From assembly GCF_944390845.1 (NCBI RefSeq), contig NZ_CALXRM010000010.1:1-64000 (forward strand): DNA of 64,000 nucleotides. The letters are read 5' to 3'. How positions within the stretch are numbered: the stretch's first letter is position 1; each line of letters opens with the position of its first letter. The translations under genes were made by a program, and so were the position numbers. Below the pieces are notes generated by a model that did no database searches, was not told the origin of the DNA, and saw only the letters and a list, made by a program, of their open reading frames with translations. Shown in pieces: positions 38,149 to 48,794 of the stretch. This DNA is from an uncultured Brachyspira sp. GTDB lineage: Bacteria > Spirochaetota > Brachyspiria > Brachyspirales > Brachyspiraceae.

Positions 38149-40781
38149 TGAATTTTATTAAGAAAAATTGTATTATCTTATTTTCATTTCTGGCATTAAC
38201 TGTAGCTTTTTTGATAGCTGCAGAAAGTGACTTTGAAAATTTACAAACAGCAAAAAATATAGCTGTATATGAAGGTCTTGAAATAAAGCGTATAGATGTT
38301 ACAGGAGAATCTAGGCTTACAAAAGATCAAATAATTAACAGCTTTCCAATAAAGGCTGGAAGTAAATTTAAAAGGGCTGAAATAAATGAAGCTATAAAAA
38401 AACTATTTGATACTCAATCATTTGACAGAGTTGCTATTGATGCTAATAGAGAAGATGACGGAGTTGTATTAAATATTGTAGTAGCTGAAAGATACATAAT
38501 AAAAGATATAGAGTATATTGGAAATAAGCGTTTAAGCAGAACTGCACTTAATGATGCCATAAAACCAATAATGAAGCCCGGAAATCCATATATACCTCAA
38601 AAACTTAATGAGGCAGTTAATGCTATTATTACCAACTATCAGGATAAAGGCTATTTAAAAGCTTATGTTGAACCTAAAGTAATAGAAAATAATGATACTT
38701 CTGATGTTGTTATACAAATGAACATAGTGGAAGGAAATGAAGTAAAAGTAGCTAATATAAGATTCCATGGCAATACCCATTTTTCTGCTAATGAATTAAA
38801 AAGACAAATGTCAACAAAAGAAAACGGATTTATGGCACTCGGTAAATTTAATGAGTTTAAATTTGAAGAGGATAAAACCAAAATCGTAAAGTATTATGCA
38901 GACCGAGGTTATTACAGAGCCAAAGTAGATAATGTAAAGTTCACATATCAATGGAGAGATCCGCAGATAAAAAATGAACAGGACTTAATAATAGATATAT
39001 ATGTTACTGAAGGTGATAAATATTATTTCGGCGATATAGGATTTAAAGGTAATTTCATTATATCTTCTGAAAATATACAAAAAGATATTAAATCAAAAAA
39101 AGGTGCTTTATATAATTATACTTATCATATGACAGATTATCAAGGCATACAAAATAAGTATTCTGAAAGAGGTTATATATTCAGACAAGTTATACCGGTA
39201 ATTACTGTTAATGAAGAAAATAAAATAGTAAATATAATGTACGATATTGTAGAAAACGATAAAGCACATATAGAAAATATCACTATAGCTGGAAATACAA
39301 AAACTAAAGATTTTGTTATACAAAGATATGTTGATATAAAAGCTGGTGAAGTATTTAATACAACTAAAATACAAAGACTTCAAGAAAGATTATATAATAC
39401 ACAATTCTTTGATAATATTAATATAGGAGTTAAACCTGGTTCTGCTGAAGGATTGATGGAATTGACTTTAAATGTAACAGAAGGTAAAACTGCAATGGTA
39501 TCAGGCGGAGGCGGTTTCTCTACTGGTTCAGGATTTAAAGTATTTGCTTCTATAAGGGAAAATAACTTCTTAGGAAGAGGCTTACAATTAGGATTAAGCG
39601 GTGAATTAGGAGAAACACAGAAACGTATAGCTGTAAATTTTGCTGAGCCTTATTTACTTAATCTTCCAATATATTTAGGTGTTGATTTATCATACTTTAA
39701 TGAGGGTATAAATACTGGTTATGAAATAGGAGCAGACTCATTTGGAATACCTAAATATTCATATTATACAAGACATGGTTTTGAAGGTATAGTAAGACTC
39801 GGTTATTATTTTGCTGATTATTATTCTACTTTCATAACATTCGATACAATAGTTCAGCAGTATCAGCAGGGAAAAGATCAGGGTGCCAATGCCGATGGAC
39901 CTAATTATGTACTTAATGATATTAAAAAATATTTAGTACATAGAATCAATAAGAAGGACGGTTCTTTCTTAAGATGGCAAAGTGATTGGTTTACAACATT
40001 TATTATATCTTACTCACTTCTTCGTGACAGCAGAAACGATTATCTTAACCCTACAAGAGGAAGCTTCTTAAGAGGTATAGTAGATTTATACTTCGGACAT
40101 ACTCAATTAACAAGAATGAACTTAACAGGATTCTTAGCTATACCTGCAACAGATTGGCTTTCATTTGCCTTCTATGGAGAATTAGGTCAAATAATAGCTA
40201 CTCCTGGACTTCCTTTACAAAATGACGCTGATGTTTTATACTATCTTAACCCATTTGAAGATGTACGCGGTTGGGATACTTCTAAATATACTATATTTAA
40301 GAAAAATAGAGGTTTATCAACTTATGATATGGCTGGAACTCCTAATGAAGATGGAACAGCTACTACAGATTCTTGGAGTTATGGTAGAGCAAAAGTAAGA
40401 TTCTTCGCTGAACTTCGTATACCAATAGTACCAAAAACATTAGGATTTGTTACTTTCCTTGATGCAGGTCAATTATGGATGCCTGGAAGTACTGGCTGGA
40501 ATGAAGACGGAGATGCTAAAACTTATCCTTCTCAATTTATGGATATTAAGGATATATTTGATCCGTCTCAATACATATATTCTGTTGGTTTTGGTTTAAG
40601 ACTTACTATACCGATATTCAATGTAAGATTCTATGTTGCAAAAAGATTTGTATACAATAAAAATGATGTTGGTTTCGGTAAAGGATTCCAAGACTTTGAA
40701 GGAGATAGTTTTACTCCGCTTGGAGCTTGGTTCGGCAGAGGTTGGGGAATTGCATTTACTATGAACCACCCATTCTATTAA
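38148..40781 (+). CDS. bamA: Outer-membrane protein assembly factor BamA
   Basis: The protein (about 877 residues) has a signal peptide (VNFIKKNCIILFSFLALTVA followed by FLIAAES), five POTRA domains (about residues 35-440) and a C-terminal Omp85 barrel with VSGGGGFSTGSGFKVFASIR, DYLNPTRGSFLRG, a VRGW-like DVRGWD, and the final FTMNHPFY. BamA inserts beta-barrel proteins in the outer membrane. I take the GTG at 38148, which has GGTGGAG six bases upstream and overlaps the tamB stop by one base; an in-frame GTG at 38136 lies inside that ribosome site. Confidence 0.95.
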   Translation: MNFIKKNCIILFSFLALTVAFLIAAESDFENLQTAKNIAVYEGLEIKRIDVTGESRLTKDQIINSFPIKAGSKFKRAEINEAIKKLFDTQSFDRVAIDANREDDGVVLNIVVAERYIIKDIEYIGNKRLSRTALNDAIKPIMKPGNPYIPQKLNEAVNAIITNYQDKGYLKAYVEPKVIENNDTSDVVIQMNIVEGNEVKVANIRFHGNTHFSANELKRQMSTKENGFMALGKFNEFKFEEDKTKIVKYYADRGYYRAKVDNVKFTYQWRDPQIKNEQDLIIDIYVTEGDKYYFGDIGFKGNFIISSENIQKDIKSKKGALYNYTYHMTDYQGIQNKYSERGYIFRQVIPVITVNEENKIVNIMYDIVENDKAHIENITIAGNTKTKDFVIQRYVDIKAGEVFNTTKIQRLQERLYNTQFFDNINIGVKPGSAEGLMELTLNVTEGKTAMVSGGGGFSTGSGFKVFASIRENNFLGRGLQLGLSGELGETQKRIAVNFAEPYLLNLPIYLGVDLSYFNEGINTGYEIGADSFGIPKYSYYTRHGFEGIVRLGYYFADYYSTFITFDTIVQQYQQGKDQGANADGPNYVLNDIKKYLVHRINKKDGSFLRWQSDWFTTFIISYSLLRDSRNDYLNPTRGSFLRGIVDLYFGHTQLTRMNLTGFLAIPATDWLSFAFYGELGQIIATPGLPLQNDADVLYYLNPFEDVRGWDTSKYTIFKKNRGLSTYDMAGTPNEDGTATTDSWSYGRAKVRFFAELRIPIVPKTLGFVTFLDAGQLWMPGSTGWNEDGDAKTYPSQFMDIKDIFDPSQYIYSVGFGLRLTIPIFNVRFYVAKRFVYNKNDVGFGKGFQDFEGDSFTPLGAWFGRGWGIAFTMNHPFY

Positions 40782-40835
40782 GAATATATTATTTTGATAA
40801 TAATTTTATAATTTATAAATAAAAAGGAGATAAAA

Positions 40836-41264
40836 ATGAAAAAGTATTATATTATGAGTTTATTATTTATAGCTACACTTGTAGTATCAATTGTCAGCCC
40901 AAGAGTATTTACACAATCATATAGACTTACAAAAGTTGGATATATTGATCTTGAAAGAGTTATCAAAGAACTTACAAGCGATGAAGTGTTTGTTGAAAAA
41001 TTAAAAGCAAAATTAGAAGAATATAAACTTCAGGAAGCTCAGCAAACAAATATGGAAGATACTTCAATAGCTCAAAACAATAGAGATTATTCTTTAAGAG
41101 GCGAAGTAAAAAGACAAGTTGCTAATTCACTTATGACTATAGTTAAAAAAGAAGGATACACTTTAATATTAGAAAGAACAGAACATGCTATACTATATGC
41201 TGACAGAAATTTTGATATTACAGAATCAGTTATTGCAAATGTAAAAGCATCATTACAGAGATAA
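40836..41264 (+). CDS. OmpH/Skp-like periplasmic chaperone
   Basis: The 142-residue protein has a signal peptide (about the first 27 residues) and the Skp opening KVGYIDLERVIKEL, then a helical middle and VKKEGYTLILERTEHAILYA at the end, typical of OmpH. The coiled-coil arm is shorter than in E. coli Skp. It would hold unfolded outer-membrane proteins for BamA, encoded 54 bases upstream. AAGGAG precedes the ATG. Confidence 0.88.
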   Translation: MKKYYIMSLLFIATLVVSIVSPRVFTQSYRLTKVGYIDLERVIKELTSDEVFVEKLKAKLEEYKLQEAQQTNMEDTSIAQNNRDYSLRGEVKRQVANSLMTIVKKEGYTLILERTEHAILYADRNFDITESVIANVKASLQR

Positions 41265-41289
41265 TTATTAGTCATTAATTATTAACTAT

Positions 41290-41327
41290 AAAAAACTAAG
41301 ATGTATTCAAAATGCATTTTAGTTTTT
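41290..41327 (+). terminator. Hairpin between skp and lpxD
   Basis: AAAAAACTAA and TTTTAGTTTTTT form the lower stem, with ATG..CAT pairing inside, followed by TATATAT. It may cut expression of lpxD relative to bamA. Confidence 0.55.
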
Positions 41328-41357
41328 TATATATTTTAAATAAAAGGAGATAATATT

Positions 41358-42398
41358 ATGAAAATAAAAGATATTTATAATTTCCTTCAGGCACAAAAAA
41401 TAATAGGAGATGAAGAAAAAGAAATAACAACTCTTTCCCCTATTAATGAAATAATAGATAATTCAATAGTTTGTATAGATAATGACAAATATTTAGAAGC
41501 TGCATTAAATAGTAATGCCAATGCCTTAATTTTAAGAGAAGATACAGCAAATAAAATAAACGATTTTAAAGACAAAACAGCAATTATATATAATAATCCT
41601 AAAGAAGCATTCATAAAATTATTATATTTCCTATTTGAAGATAAAAAATATCCTTTAGGTACTATTGAACCATCAGCTATTATAAAGGAAAATGCCAAAG
41701 TATCTTCAAATGCTTATATAGGAGATAATGTTCATATAGGTAAAAATACAGTTATAGGAAATGGAACAGTTATAGAAGCTAATGTATTTTTGGGAGATGA
41801 TGTTGTTATAGGAGAGAACTGCACAATATATGCCAATGTTTCAATTCATGACAGATGTATTGTAAAAGACAGAGTTATAATAGGTTCATCAACCGTTATA
41901 GGAAATGACGGATTTGGATTCTTTGAAGTTAATGGCAGACAAATGAAAATACCTCAAAGAGGAAATGTTGTTATAGAAAATGATGTTGAAATTGGGGCTA
42001 ATGTTTGTGTTGACAGAGCTACTTTAGGTTCTACTCTTATAAAAGAAGGAGTAAAAATAGACAATCTAGTTCAAATAGCACATAACTGCCAAATAGGAGA
42101 ACATTCTATAATAGTATCTCAAGTAGGTATTGCCGGAAGTTCTAAAATAGGTCATCATTGTATATTAGGAGGACAAGCTGCATTAGCTGACCATGTTACT
42201 CTAGGCGACAGAGTTATATTCGGAGGAAGAGCTGCTGTTATGTCAAATGTAAAAGTTGAATCTAATTCAATTATGTTAGGTGCTCCTGCTCAAAATATAG
42301 AAAGAGAAAAATTAAAAATGATTGCTGAACAAAAATTGCCTGAACTTATTAGTTTAGTTGAGGAACGTTTCGGTGTAAAAATAAAAAGAGTAAAATAA
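41358..42398 (+). CDS. lpxD: UDP-3-O-acylglucosamine N-acyltransferase
   Basis: The 346-residue protein makes the third step of lipid A synthesis. It has an N-terminal uridine-binding domain, then left-handed beta-helix hexapeptide repeats (about 105-310; for example [20 protein letters not shown]). The LpxD signature is [20 protein letters not shown], and the catalytic His is in [11 protein letters not shown]. It implies that this organism makes lipid A-based lipooligosaccharide, as Brachyspira does and Borrelia does not. AAAGGAGAT precedes the ATG. Confidence 0.94.
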   Translation: MKIKDIYNFLQAQKIIGDEEKEITTLSPINEIIDNSIVCIDNDKYLEAALNSNANALILREDTANKINDFKDKTAIIYNNPKEAFIKLLYFLFEDKKYPLGTIEPSAIIKENAKVSSNAYIGDNVHIGKNTVIGNGTVIEANVFLGDDVVIGENCTIYANVSIHDRCIVKDRVIIGSSTVIGNDGFGFFEVNGRQMKIPQRGNVVIENDVEIGANVCVDRATLGSTLIKEGVKIDNLVQIAHNCQIGEHSIIVSQVGIAGSSKIGHHCILGGQAALADHVTLGDRVIFGGRAAVMSNVKVESNSIMLGAPAQNIEREKLKMIAEQKLPELISLVEERFGVKIKRVK

Positions 42399-42414
42399 TA
42401 TAATTTAATTTTTT

Positions 42415-42453
42415 AAACTTTATTAAACTAATCTTTTTAGTTTAATAAAGTTT
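42415..42453 (+). terminator. Terminator of the tamB-lpxD unit
   Basis: AAACTTTATTAAACTA (42415-42430) and TAGTTTAATAAAGTTT (42438-42453) form a perfect 16-bp stem. Confidence 0.8.
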
Positions 42454-42768
42454 TATATTATACTGAAATATATTAGAAAATCTAATAAACAATTATCTTT
42501 ATATAAAATAATATAGCTACTAACAAAATAATAAAAATACCTACCCTATTTATTTTACAACAATATAAAAAAATCAATAATTATAAAACAAATACATCAT
42601 TATAATTACTTATATCTAATATAATTGCACATAAAAATAATTTTTTATAATACAAATCTATTATTATTTTGGTTATTATTTATATATAAAATTAATTTTA
42701 TCACAATTTATTGTTATTTTTTTATAATAAGTGTATTATACCTATTATAATAAAAAGTGGGCGGGGTT
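42454..42768. other. AT-rich spacer without recognised gene
   Basis: About 300 bases of A/T-rich sequence upstream of the chemoreceptor. No frame, RNA gene or repeat family was recognised. It presumably holds the chemoreceptor promoter. Confidence 0.5.
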
Positions 42769-44730
42769 ATGGAAAACAGAAAATCTTTAGGTCTTCAATT
42801 TAAAATCTTCGTATTGTTAGCAGTATCAGTAATAATAATGTTTGTAACTGTTATTTCTTATATGGTTACACATAATATCGAAAACTCTAAAAAAGAAGGT
42901 TTTGCTTCAACAGAATATATGGTCACAACTTATGCTAAAGATATAGAAAAAGAAATGCTTTCATATATATCTATGCTTGATACTATAGCATTATCATTAA
43001 AAAACGATATAGTAAGCGGAACTATCACAAGAGAATCACATACTCGTATTCTAGGGGAAATGCTTAACAATAATGATAATTTATTTAGTATATATGAGAT
43101 GTGGGAAAAAAATGCATTTGACGGCAGAGATGATGAATTTATAGATACTGATTATGGTTCTGAAGTTGATGGAAGATACGGTCCTTCTTTCTTTTATGAT
43201 GAAAATGAAGTTACTTATGATAAAGTTTATCAAGAAGAATTTGACGCCAATCCTAATTACTATACTATACCTAAAAATTCAAAACAATTATATATAAGCG
43301 ATGTTGAAAAAGATGATACTTATACAGGAGCTGATACTGTACTTACTGTAAGCATTGTTGAGCCTATACTAGATGATTCCGGAAAGTTTTTAGGTATGGT
43401 TGGAGTGGATTTTTCTGCTGATAATTTGGTAAAAATAGTATCAGCAATCTCAACTAATAATGGTATGAGCGGTTATTTAATTAATCAATACGGTGTAATA
43501 TTGGCTGCTACAAATACTCAAATTATAGGAGAAGAAATTTCAACTATATATAACAATGCAAATGATATAATAAGCAGTATAAAAAATAATACTAAATTAT
43601 CATTTAGAAACAAAATAAATAATCATAAAGTTTTCAATATTGTAGTGCCATTAACTTCATTGAAAGATGATAATAATGCTATAGGCTTATTAGTAAATAT
43701 ACCAGAAATTGTTATAGTAAGAGAAAATATAAAAAATGCTGTTGTAACTTCTATATTGGCTATTATTGTTCTTATAGTATTTTTAGTACTTATAAATATA
43801 TTAATCAAGAAAAGCTTAATAGACCCAATACTTAAAGTTTTGCATGTATCAGAAAAATTGAGCAATGGGGATTTAAGTTCCTATGAAAATAAATCATTGA
43901 GTACAAGAAAAGATGAAATAGGAATGATATTTAATTCTATATTAAATACTCAAAATATATTATCAAATATAATAAAGCAAATATTAAACTCTACAAATGC
44001 TATGGAAAATGCCAGTAAAAATGTAAGTGCCGGAAGTGCGGATTTATCTAATAGAACAGAAAAACAGAGAGATGATCTAAAAATGATAACTGAAACTATG
44101 GCAAACACTTTAGAAGTAATAGATAAAACAACAAATGATATAGCAGTTACAAATGATAAAATACAAATACTTACAGATTCAAGCGAACATTGTTATAATT
44201 TATCAAAAGAATCTATGGTTCTTATGGAAGATATAACAAAGGCTGCTTCAGAAATAGCCAGCATAACAAAAATAATAGATGATATAGCAATGCAGACAAA
44301 TATACTTGCTCTTAATGCTTCAGTAGAGGCCGCACGTGCCGGAGATCAAGGAAAAGGATTTGCTGTAGTAGCTGCTGAAGTTAGAAATCTAGCTCAAACT
44401 TCTCAAGCATCAGTAAAAAGCATTACAACTATAGTAAATAACAGTTTAGAAAAGATAAACGAAGGAAACAATAAAATAAAAGAAACTATGGACGCTTTGG
44501 AAGATATTACTAATAAAGCTAAAGAAAGCAGTTATATAGTAAGTCAGATGGTAGAATCTTCTACAGAACAGGACGCTTCAGCAAGAGAAGTTCAAAGTGC
44601 TGTAAACAGTGTGGATATAAGTGCCGAACAGAATACTGATTTAGTAAGAACAAATGCAGATATAGTTGTTGATATGGAAAAAGAAACTCAAAAACTCGCG
44701 GATTTGATGAAATTCTTTAGCTTCAAATAA
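42769..44730 (+). CDS. Methyl-accepting chemotaxis protein with dCache-type sensor
   Basis: The protein (about 653 residues) has membrane helices near residues 15-35 and 325-350, a periplasmic dCache-like domain between them ([20 protein letters not shown] followed by GMVGVDFS), a HAMP region and a signalling coiled coil. The tip is [20 protein letters not shown] followed by [20 protein letters not shown]. It shares the tip with the receptor at 15826 but has a different sensor. I prefer the ATG at 42769, with the GGGCGGGG site upstream, over the GTG at 42757. No CheR-binding tail is seen. Confidence 0.93.
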   Translation: MENRKSLGLQFKIFVLLAVSVIIMFVTVISYMVTHNIENSKKEGFASTEYMVTTYAKDIEKEMLSYISMLDTIALSLKNDIVSGTITRESHTRILGEMLNNNDNLFSIYEMWEKNAFDGRDDEFIDTDYGSEVDGRYGPSFFYDENEVTYDKVYQEEFDANPNYYTIPKNSKQLYISDVEKDDTYTGADTVLTVSIVEPILDDSGKFLGMVGVDFSADNLVKIVSAISTNNGMSGYLINQYGVILAATNTQIIGEEISTIYNNANDIISSIKNNTKLSFRNKINNHKVFNIVVPLTSLKDDNNAIGLLVNIPEIVIVRENIKNAVVTSILAIIVLIVFLVLINILIKKSLIDPILKVLHVSEKLSNGDLSSYENKSLSTRKDEIGMIFNSILNTQNILSNIIKQILNSTNAMENASKNVSAGSADLSNRTEKQRDDLKMITETMANTLEVIDKTTNDIAVTNDKIQILTDSSEHCYNLSKESMVLMEDITKAASEIASITKIIDDIAMQTNILALNASVEAARAGDQGKGFAVVAAEVRNLAQTSQASVKSITTIVNNSLEKINEGNNKIKETMDALEDITNKAKESSYIVSQMVESSTEQDASAREVQSAVNSVDISAEQNTDLVRTNADIVVDMEKETQKLADLMKFFSFK

Positions 44731-44761
44731 TATTTTTATCAATAATTTAATACAAAAAATT

Positions 44762-44792
44762 AGGGCCTTTATTAAAATTAATAAAAGCCCTT
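44762..44792. terminator. Bidirectional terminator between chemoreceptor and ankyrin genes
   Basis: AGGGCCTTTATTA pairs with TAATAAAAGCCCT, with T-rich sequence to the right and A-rich to the left. Confidence 0.78.
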
Positions 44793-44813
44793 TTTTATTA
44801 TTTTTTAATTATA

Positions 44814-45503
44814 TTATTGACAAGAAGCTTTTCCAGTGCGTACATTTATACCGCCTGCATCTTTTATCATCTTTATAATATTTTGATTTTTAGATTCGCA
44901 TGCATAAGTATAAGCAGATTTATTTAACTGTTTGCTTACAATATTTACATCAACTTTTTTGTCTAATAAGAATTTAACTGCATCTTCTCTGTTATTTCCA
45001 GCAGCAACCATAAGCATTGTTTCGCCGTCTCTTTTATCTTGTTCATTAAGATTTAATTTTCCGCCATACAAAGGATATAAATATTCTATAACTTTAATAT
45101 TTCCGCCAAGTATTGCTGATTTAAAAGCACTTGTAACATCAGCAGTATCTCCTGCATATAAATTAGCACCTTTTGATACTAAATACTCTACTACATCTAA
45201 GTATCCTATAAAAGCAGCCCAGCCTAAAGCAGTTTGTTTCAAACTGTATGTATCTTGAACTTCTATATCCTGACCTGCTTCAACCATTCTTTTTATTTCA
45301 GCAAGATTTCCCTCTTTTACAGCATCAAACCATTTAGCATTAGGGCCTTGTGATGGCTTAGTATAAAATATTCTGTGAGAAAGTCTTCTTGGATTTGCAA
45401 GATTTGTTAATTCCTGAGGACTTAATCTTGTAAATCTTGAAGTTTGAGAATAAAGAGAAGCTGACAGCATTAAAATAAAAAATACAGGTATTATTTTTTT
45501 CAT
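44814..45503 (-). CDS. Exported ankyrin-repeat protein
   Basis: The 229-residue protein has a signal peptide (MKKIIPVFFILMLSASLYSQ) and about five ankyrin repeats from residue 58. Examples are FDAVKEGNLAEIKRMVEAGQ, TALGWAAFIGYLDVVEYLVS and TMLMVAAGNNREDAVKFLLD. Ankyrin arrays bind proteins; a periplasmic or surface partner is likely but unknown. Brachyspira genomes often hold many such genes (general knowledge). It diverges from the OppA gene. Confidence 0.85.
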   Translation of the reverse strand: MKKIIPVFFILMLSASLYSQTSRFTRLSPQELTNLANPRRLSHRIFYTKPSQGPNAKWFDAVKEGNLAEIKRMVEAGQDIEVQDTYSLKQTALGWAAFIGYLDVVEYLVSKGANLYAGDTADVTSAFKSAILGGNIKVIEYLYPLYGGKLNLNEQDKRDGETMLMVAAGNNREDAVKFLLDKKVDVNIVSKQLNKSAYTYACESKNQNIIKMIKDAGGINVRTGKASCQ

Positions 45504-45654
45504 ATATTTCCCCTTTTTTAAATTAGTATTTTCGTTTTAAAACTTTAATAATATATTTTAAGTAAAATTTATATTACAAAGGTAAAAACAATTGCATTAT
45601 ATTTATTATTATTGTATTATGATAACTAATAATATTATATTAAGGATATCTTAA

Positions 45655-47256
45655 ATGTTTAGAAAAATTTTATTGGTACTGTCAAGTATAATATTTATAT
45701 TTTCATGTACCCCTGCAGCTAAAGAACGCAGCAGCAGAGAACTTTTTATTAATGCCGGAGAAGAACCTAAAACAATAGACCCTACCCTTTCTGGAAATGA
45801 TTTTGTATATCCAAGACATGCATTTGAAACATTAATTACAAAAGATAAATCTGGAAACCTTCAGGCTGGAGCTTGCGAGAGTTGGGATATATCAAAAGAC
45901 GGATTAACTTATACATTCCATTTAAGAACAAATGCTAAATGGTCAGATGGAAAGAATGTAACTGCTAATGATTTCGTATACGCTTTACAAAGAGCTGCAA
46001 ATCCAGTAAGCGGTGCTGAATACACTTCTTTTATAGAATATATAAAAAATGCTGTAAAAATATTATCAAGCGAACTTGAAGTAACTGAGCTTGGTGTAAA
46101 AGCTATTGATGATTATACTTTAGAAATTACATTAGAATCGCCTACTGGTTATTTTTTAGATATTTTAACTTATCCTATATTTTCGCCTATAAGAAAAGAC
46201 ATAATAGAACAATACGGCGATGAATGGTCATTAAATCCAGAAAGCTATATTGGAAATGGTGCTTTTGTTATGACAGAAAGAAATCCAGATGAAAAAATAG
46301 TTATGGTAAAAAATCCTAACTATTGGAATAGAAGCAGTATAAAGCCAGAAAAAATAACATTTGTAATGATGAAAGATGCTACTTTAGCACTAGCTGGAGT
46401 AAAAGATGGAAATTTAGATTTTTCTGTTAATATAGTAGAGCAGGATTTAGACAAATTAAGAGCAGAAGGAATAATAGATATCGCTCCATACTTCTCAACA
46501 GTTGCATTTGGAATCAATGCTACAAATGAAGTATTAAAAGACACTAGAATAAGAAAAGCATTAGCTTTGGCTATAGATAGAAATTATATAGTTGAAAATG
46601 TTGTTCCTACAGCTAAATCTCCTACAAGTGCTTGGGTACCTGTTGGAGCTTATGATGTAGAAGGCGATTTCAGAAAAAACGGCGGTGAATATATAGATTT
46701 ATCAAAAGAAGCTTATTCCAACAATGTAGAAACAGCAAAAAAATTAATGGCTGAAGCTGGATATCCTAATGGAGAAGGTTTCCCTGTATTAGAATATAAA
46801 ACTACTTCTGATTTAATTTATTTACAAGTTGCTGAAGCTGTACAGCAAATGTGGAAAGAAAATTTAGGAATTGATTTGATGATATCATCTATGGAATGGG
46901 CTGCTTATCAGCAAATGAGAAGCGAAAAGAATTATGAGTTAATAAGAACATTATGGATAGGAGACTACAGCGATCCAATGACTTTCTTAGAAAATTATTT
47001 AAGCTATAGAAGTCAGAATACAGCAGGCTACAGTAATGCTCAATTTGACAAATATATTGAAATAGCAAGAAATACTGCTGATCAAAAAACTAGAATGGAA
47101 GCTATGCATGAAGCTGAAAAAATAATGATAGCTGAAGATAATATCTTAATACCTATATATAATCCTTCAAATCCTACTCTAGTAAGTAAGAGATTAAAAG
47201 ATTATGTATTAACTCCGCTTCAAGAGTATCAATTTCATTATGCATATTTAGAATAA
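45655..47256 (+). CDS. Oligopeptide ABC transporter substrate-binding lipoprotein (OppA-like)
   Basis: The 533-residue protein is a family 5 extracellular solute-binding lipoprotein. The signal ends at FIFSC (Cys17). Family blocks are AGEEPKTIDPTLSGNDFVYP, WDISKDGLTYTFHLRTNAKW followed by SDGKNVTANDF, and IRKALALAIDRNYIVENV. It binds peptides for an Opp permease, which is not encoded nearby. It is a paralogue of the protein at 53124, similar over the full length. Confidence 0.93.
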   Translation: MFRKILLVLSSIIFIFSCTPAAKERSSRELFINAGEEPKTIDPTLSGNDFVYPRHAFETLITKDKSGNLQAGACESWDISKDGLTYTFHLRTNAKWSDGKNVTANDFVYALQRAANPVSGAEYTSFIEYIKNAVKILSSELEVTELGVKAIDDYTLEITLESPTGYFLDILTYPIFSPIRKDIIEQYGDEWSLNPESYIGNGAFVMTERNPDEKIVMVKNPNYWNRSSIKPEKITFVMMKDATLALAGVKDGNLDFSVNIVEQDLDKLRAEGIIDIAPYFSTVAFGINATNEVLKDTRIRKALALAIDRNYIVENVVPTAKSPTSAWVPVGAYDVEGDFRKNGGEYIDLSKEAYSNNVETAKKLMAEAGYPNGEGFPVLEYKTTSDLIYLQVAEAVQQMWKENLGIDLMISSMEWAAYQQMRSEKNYELIRTLWIGDYSDPMTFLENYLSYRSQNTAGYSNAQFDKYIEIARNTADQKTRMEAMHEAEKIMIAEDNILIPIYNPSNPTLVSKRLKDYVLTPLQEYQFHYAYLE

Positions 47257-47293
47257 CGATTTTTATACATTTTTGTTTATACCTATCAAAAAA

Positions 47294-47327
47294 ATGCCCC
47301 TGCTAAATTTTTTAGAAGGGGTATTTT
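47294..47327 (+). terminator. Terminator of the first OppA gene
   Basis: ATGCCCCTGCTAAA pairs with TTTAGAAGGGGTAT with one mismatch, followed by a T-run. Confidence 0.78.
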
Positions 47328-47329
47328 TA

Positions 47330-47698
47330 TATCTACCTAAACAACTATATTTTGTCAATTTTAGTTTTTTCAATTTTATTGTTTGTGGTGGCTTTGCCCA
47401 CCGCTCTGCGTGCCGTAGGCAAGGTACCTTTCGGTATTGGGATAAGGCATAGCCTGCCTTCGGCGAGAACCTATATCCTCGACAGGCTCGGATACGCTTC
47501 GCGAAAGACTGCATTTTTAGGGTATATCCTATATTTAATAGGAAAGTTTTTAATATAAAGTTCTAGCAATTGAGTTTTTCGCATAGCGTATCCGAAGGAT
47601 AAAAACTTTGATGAAGTCCGCAGAGTGTGTGCGGCAAAAAAGTTGATAATATTACATAATGTGCAGTAGTCGGCAAAATGAAATCGTTTCAGTATATA
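47330..47698. mobile_element. MITE-like element with several GC-rich modules
   Basis: It runs from TATCTACCTAAACAACTATA to CGTTTCAGTATATA. Inside are a CTCTGCGTGCCGTAGGCAA module (47404-47422), TCCTCGACAGGCTCGGATAC followed by GCTTCGCGAAA (about 47477-47507), and GATGAAGTCCGCAGAG (about 47610). A frame on the minus strand (47263-47514) is produced by these modules and is not treated as a gene. The CTCTGCGTGCC module is the reverse complement of the insertion in the IS transposase at 25313-25337. Confidence 0.75.
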
Positions 47699-47954
47699 CC
47701 TAAACAACTATATTTTGTCAAAAATAATTTTTTTAAATTTTAAATATCTGCAGGGCTTTGCCCCGCACCCCACTTCTTTTGGTGACCCAAAGAAGCAAAA
47801 GGACTATAATTTAGCTTAAATTAATAACCTATCTTACATGTAAAACAATTTTAGTATGATTTAGTACTAATTATGTAATTGCACTTTTTGCAACTTTTTG
47901 CGGCGGGAAAAAGTTGAATAAAAAAATGACAAACTTAAAAATTTTTAGTATATA
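47694..47954. mobile_element. MITE-like element adjoining the previous copy
   Basis: It begins TATACCTAAACAACTATATT, shares 5 bases with the end of the preceding copy, and ends ACTTAAAAATTTTTAGTATA. It contains CAGGGCTTTGCCCCGCACCC and the TTACATGTAAAACAATTTTA stretch and has the least interior insertion of the long copies, so it may approximate the ancestral form. Confidence 0.75.
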
Positions 47955-47978
47955 ATAAGTTTTTATCAAATCAAAATA

Positions 47979-48794
47979 TTAATCATCGCTTTCTTTTTGG
48001 ACTGTTTCTTTTTCTTTTTTAAGTTTCTCTATTCTAATTTTTGTAACAATATTTCCGCTTTTTCCTACAACTGTGAAAGAATAATTTTTATATTCTATAG
48101 CCTCATTTCTTTTAGGAAGTCTGCCCAAATAAGAAAATAAAAATCCGCCTACTGTATCTGCCTCATCATCTGGTATAGGAGGAAGTATTCCATATTTATT
48201 AAAATCTTCTATTCTGGCTCTTGCATCCACTAAATATGTACCGTCATCATTACTTTTTACTTCTTCATCTTCTTCATCGTATTCATCGCGTATATCACCA
48301 ATAATCTGCTCAAGTACATCTTCCATAGAAACAATTCCTGAAAAACCGCCGTATTCATCAACTACCATAGCAATATGTATTTGCTTCTCTCTAAAGTTTT
48401 TCAAAAGCTCCATTAAAGATATTGATATTGGAACAAATAAAGGTTTATGAAGCATTTTCTTTAATGAAAAATTTTTCTCATCTGCATCTATCAAATCTTT
48501 CACATACAAAACACCTACTATATCATCTATACCATCTTTATATACTGGAATCCTTGAATTTCTCTCTTTATTGAAAGCCTTTATCACCTTATCATAAGAA
48601 AAGTCAATAGGTATCATAACAACATCTACACGCGGCACCATAATTTCTCTTACACTCTTTGATTTTAACTCTATAGTATTTATTATAATTTCCCTTTCTG
48701 CCTCTGTTAATGTAGATAAATTTACATAGTTATTCTTTTCTGATTCATTATCCTTTTTCTTTGTTATTTTTGATATTAATTTTTTTATTGGCAT
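47979..48794 (-). CDS. CorC/HlyC-type CBS-domain protein
   Basis: The 271-residue protein has two CBS domains (about residues 45-170; start VREIMVPRVDVVMIPID, end MVVDEYGGFSGIVSMEDVLE) and a C-terminal CorC_HlyC domain (DGTYLVDARARIEDFNKYGI). It lacks the DUF21 membrane part, as in E. coli YbeX/CorC. Such proteins are linked to divalent-cation efflux and to ribosome-related functions. Its start overlaps ybeY by 10 bases, preserving the ybeZ-ybeY-ybeX order found in other bacteria. Confidence 0.9.
   Translation of the reverse strand: MPIKKLISKITKKKDNESEKNNYVNLSTLTEAEREIIINTIELKSKSVREIMVPRVDVVMIPIDFSYDKVIKAFNKERNSRIPVYKDGIDDIVGVLYVKDLIDADEKNFSLKKMLHKPLFVPISISLMELLKNFREKQIHIAMVVDEYGGFSGIVSMEDVLEQIIGDIRDEYDEEDEEVKSNDDGTYLVDARARIEDFNKYGILPPIPDDEADTVGGFLFSYLGRLPKRNEAIEYKNYSFTVVGKSGNIVTKIRIEKLKKEKETVQKESDD

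Noticed and set aside
47263-47514. An 83-residue frame on the minus strand in the MITE region
   Set aside because: It is made of the repeat's GC-rich modules, has no ribosome site, and the same modules occur in unrelated frames in other copies.
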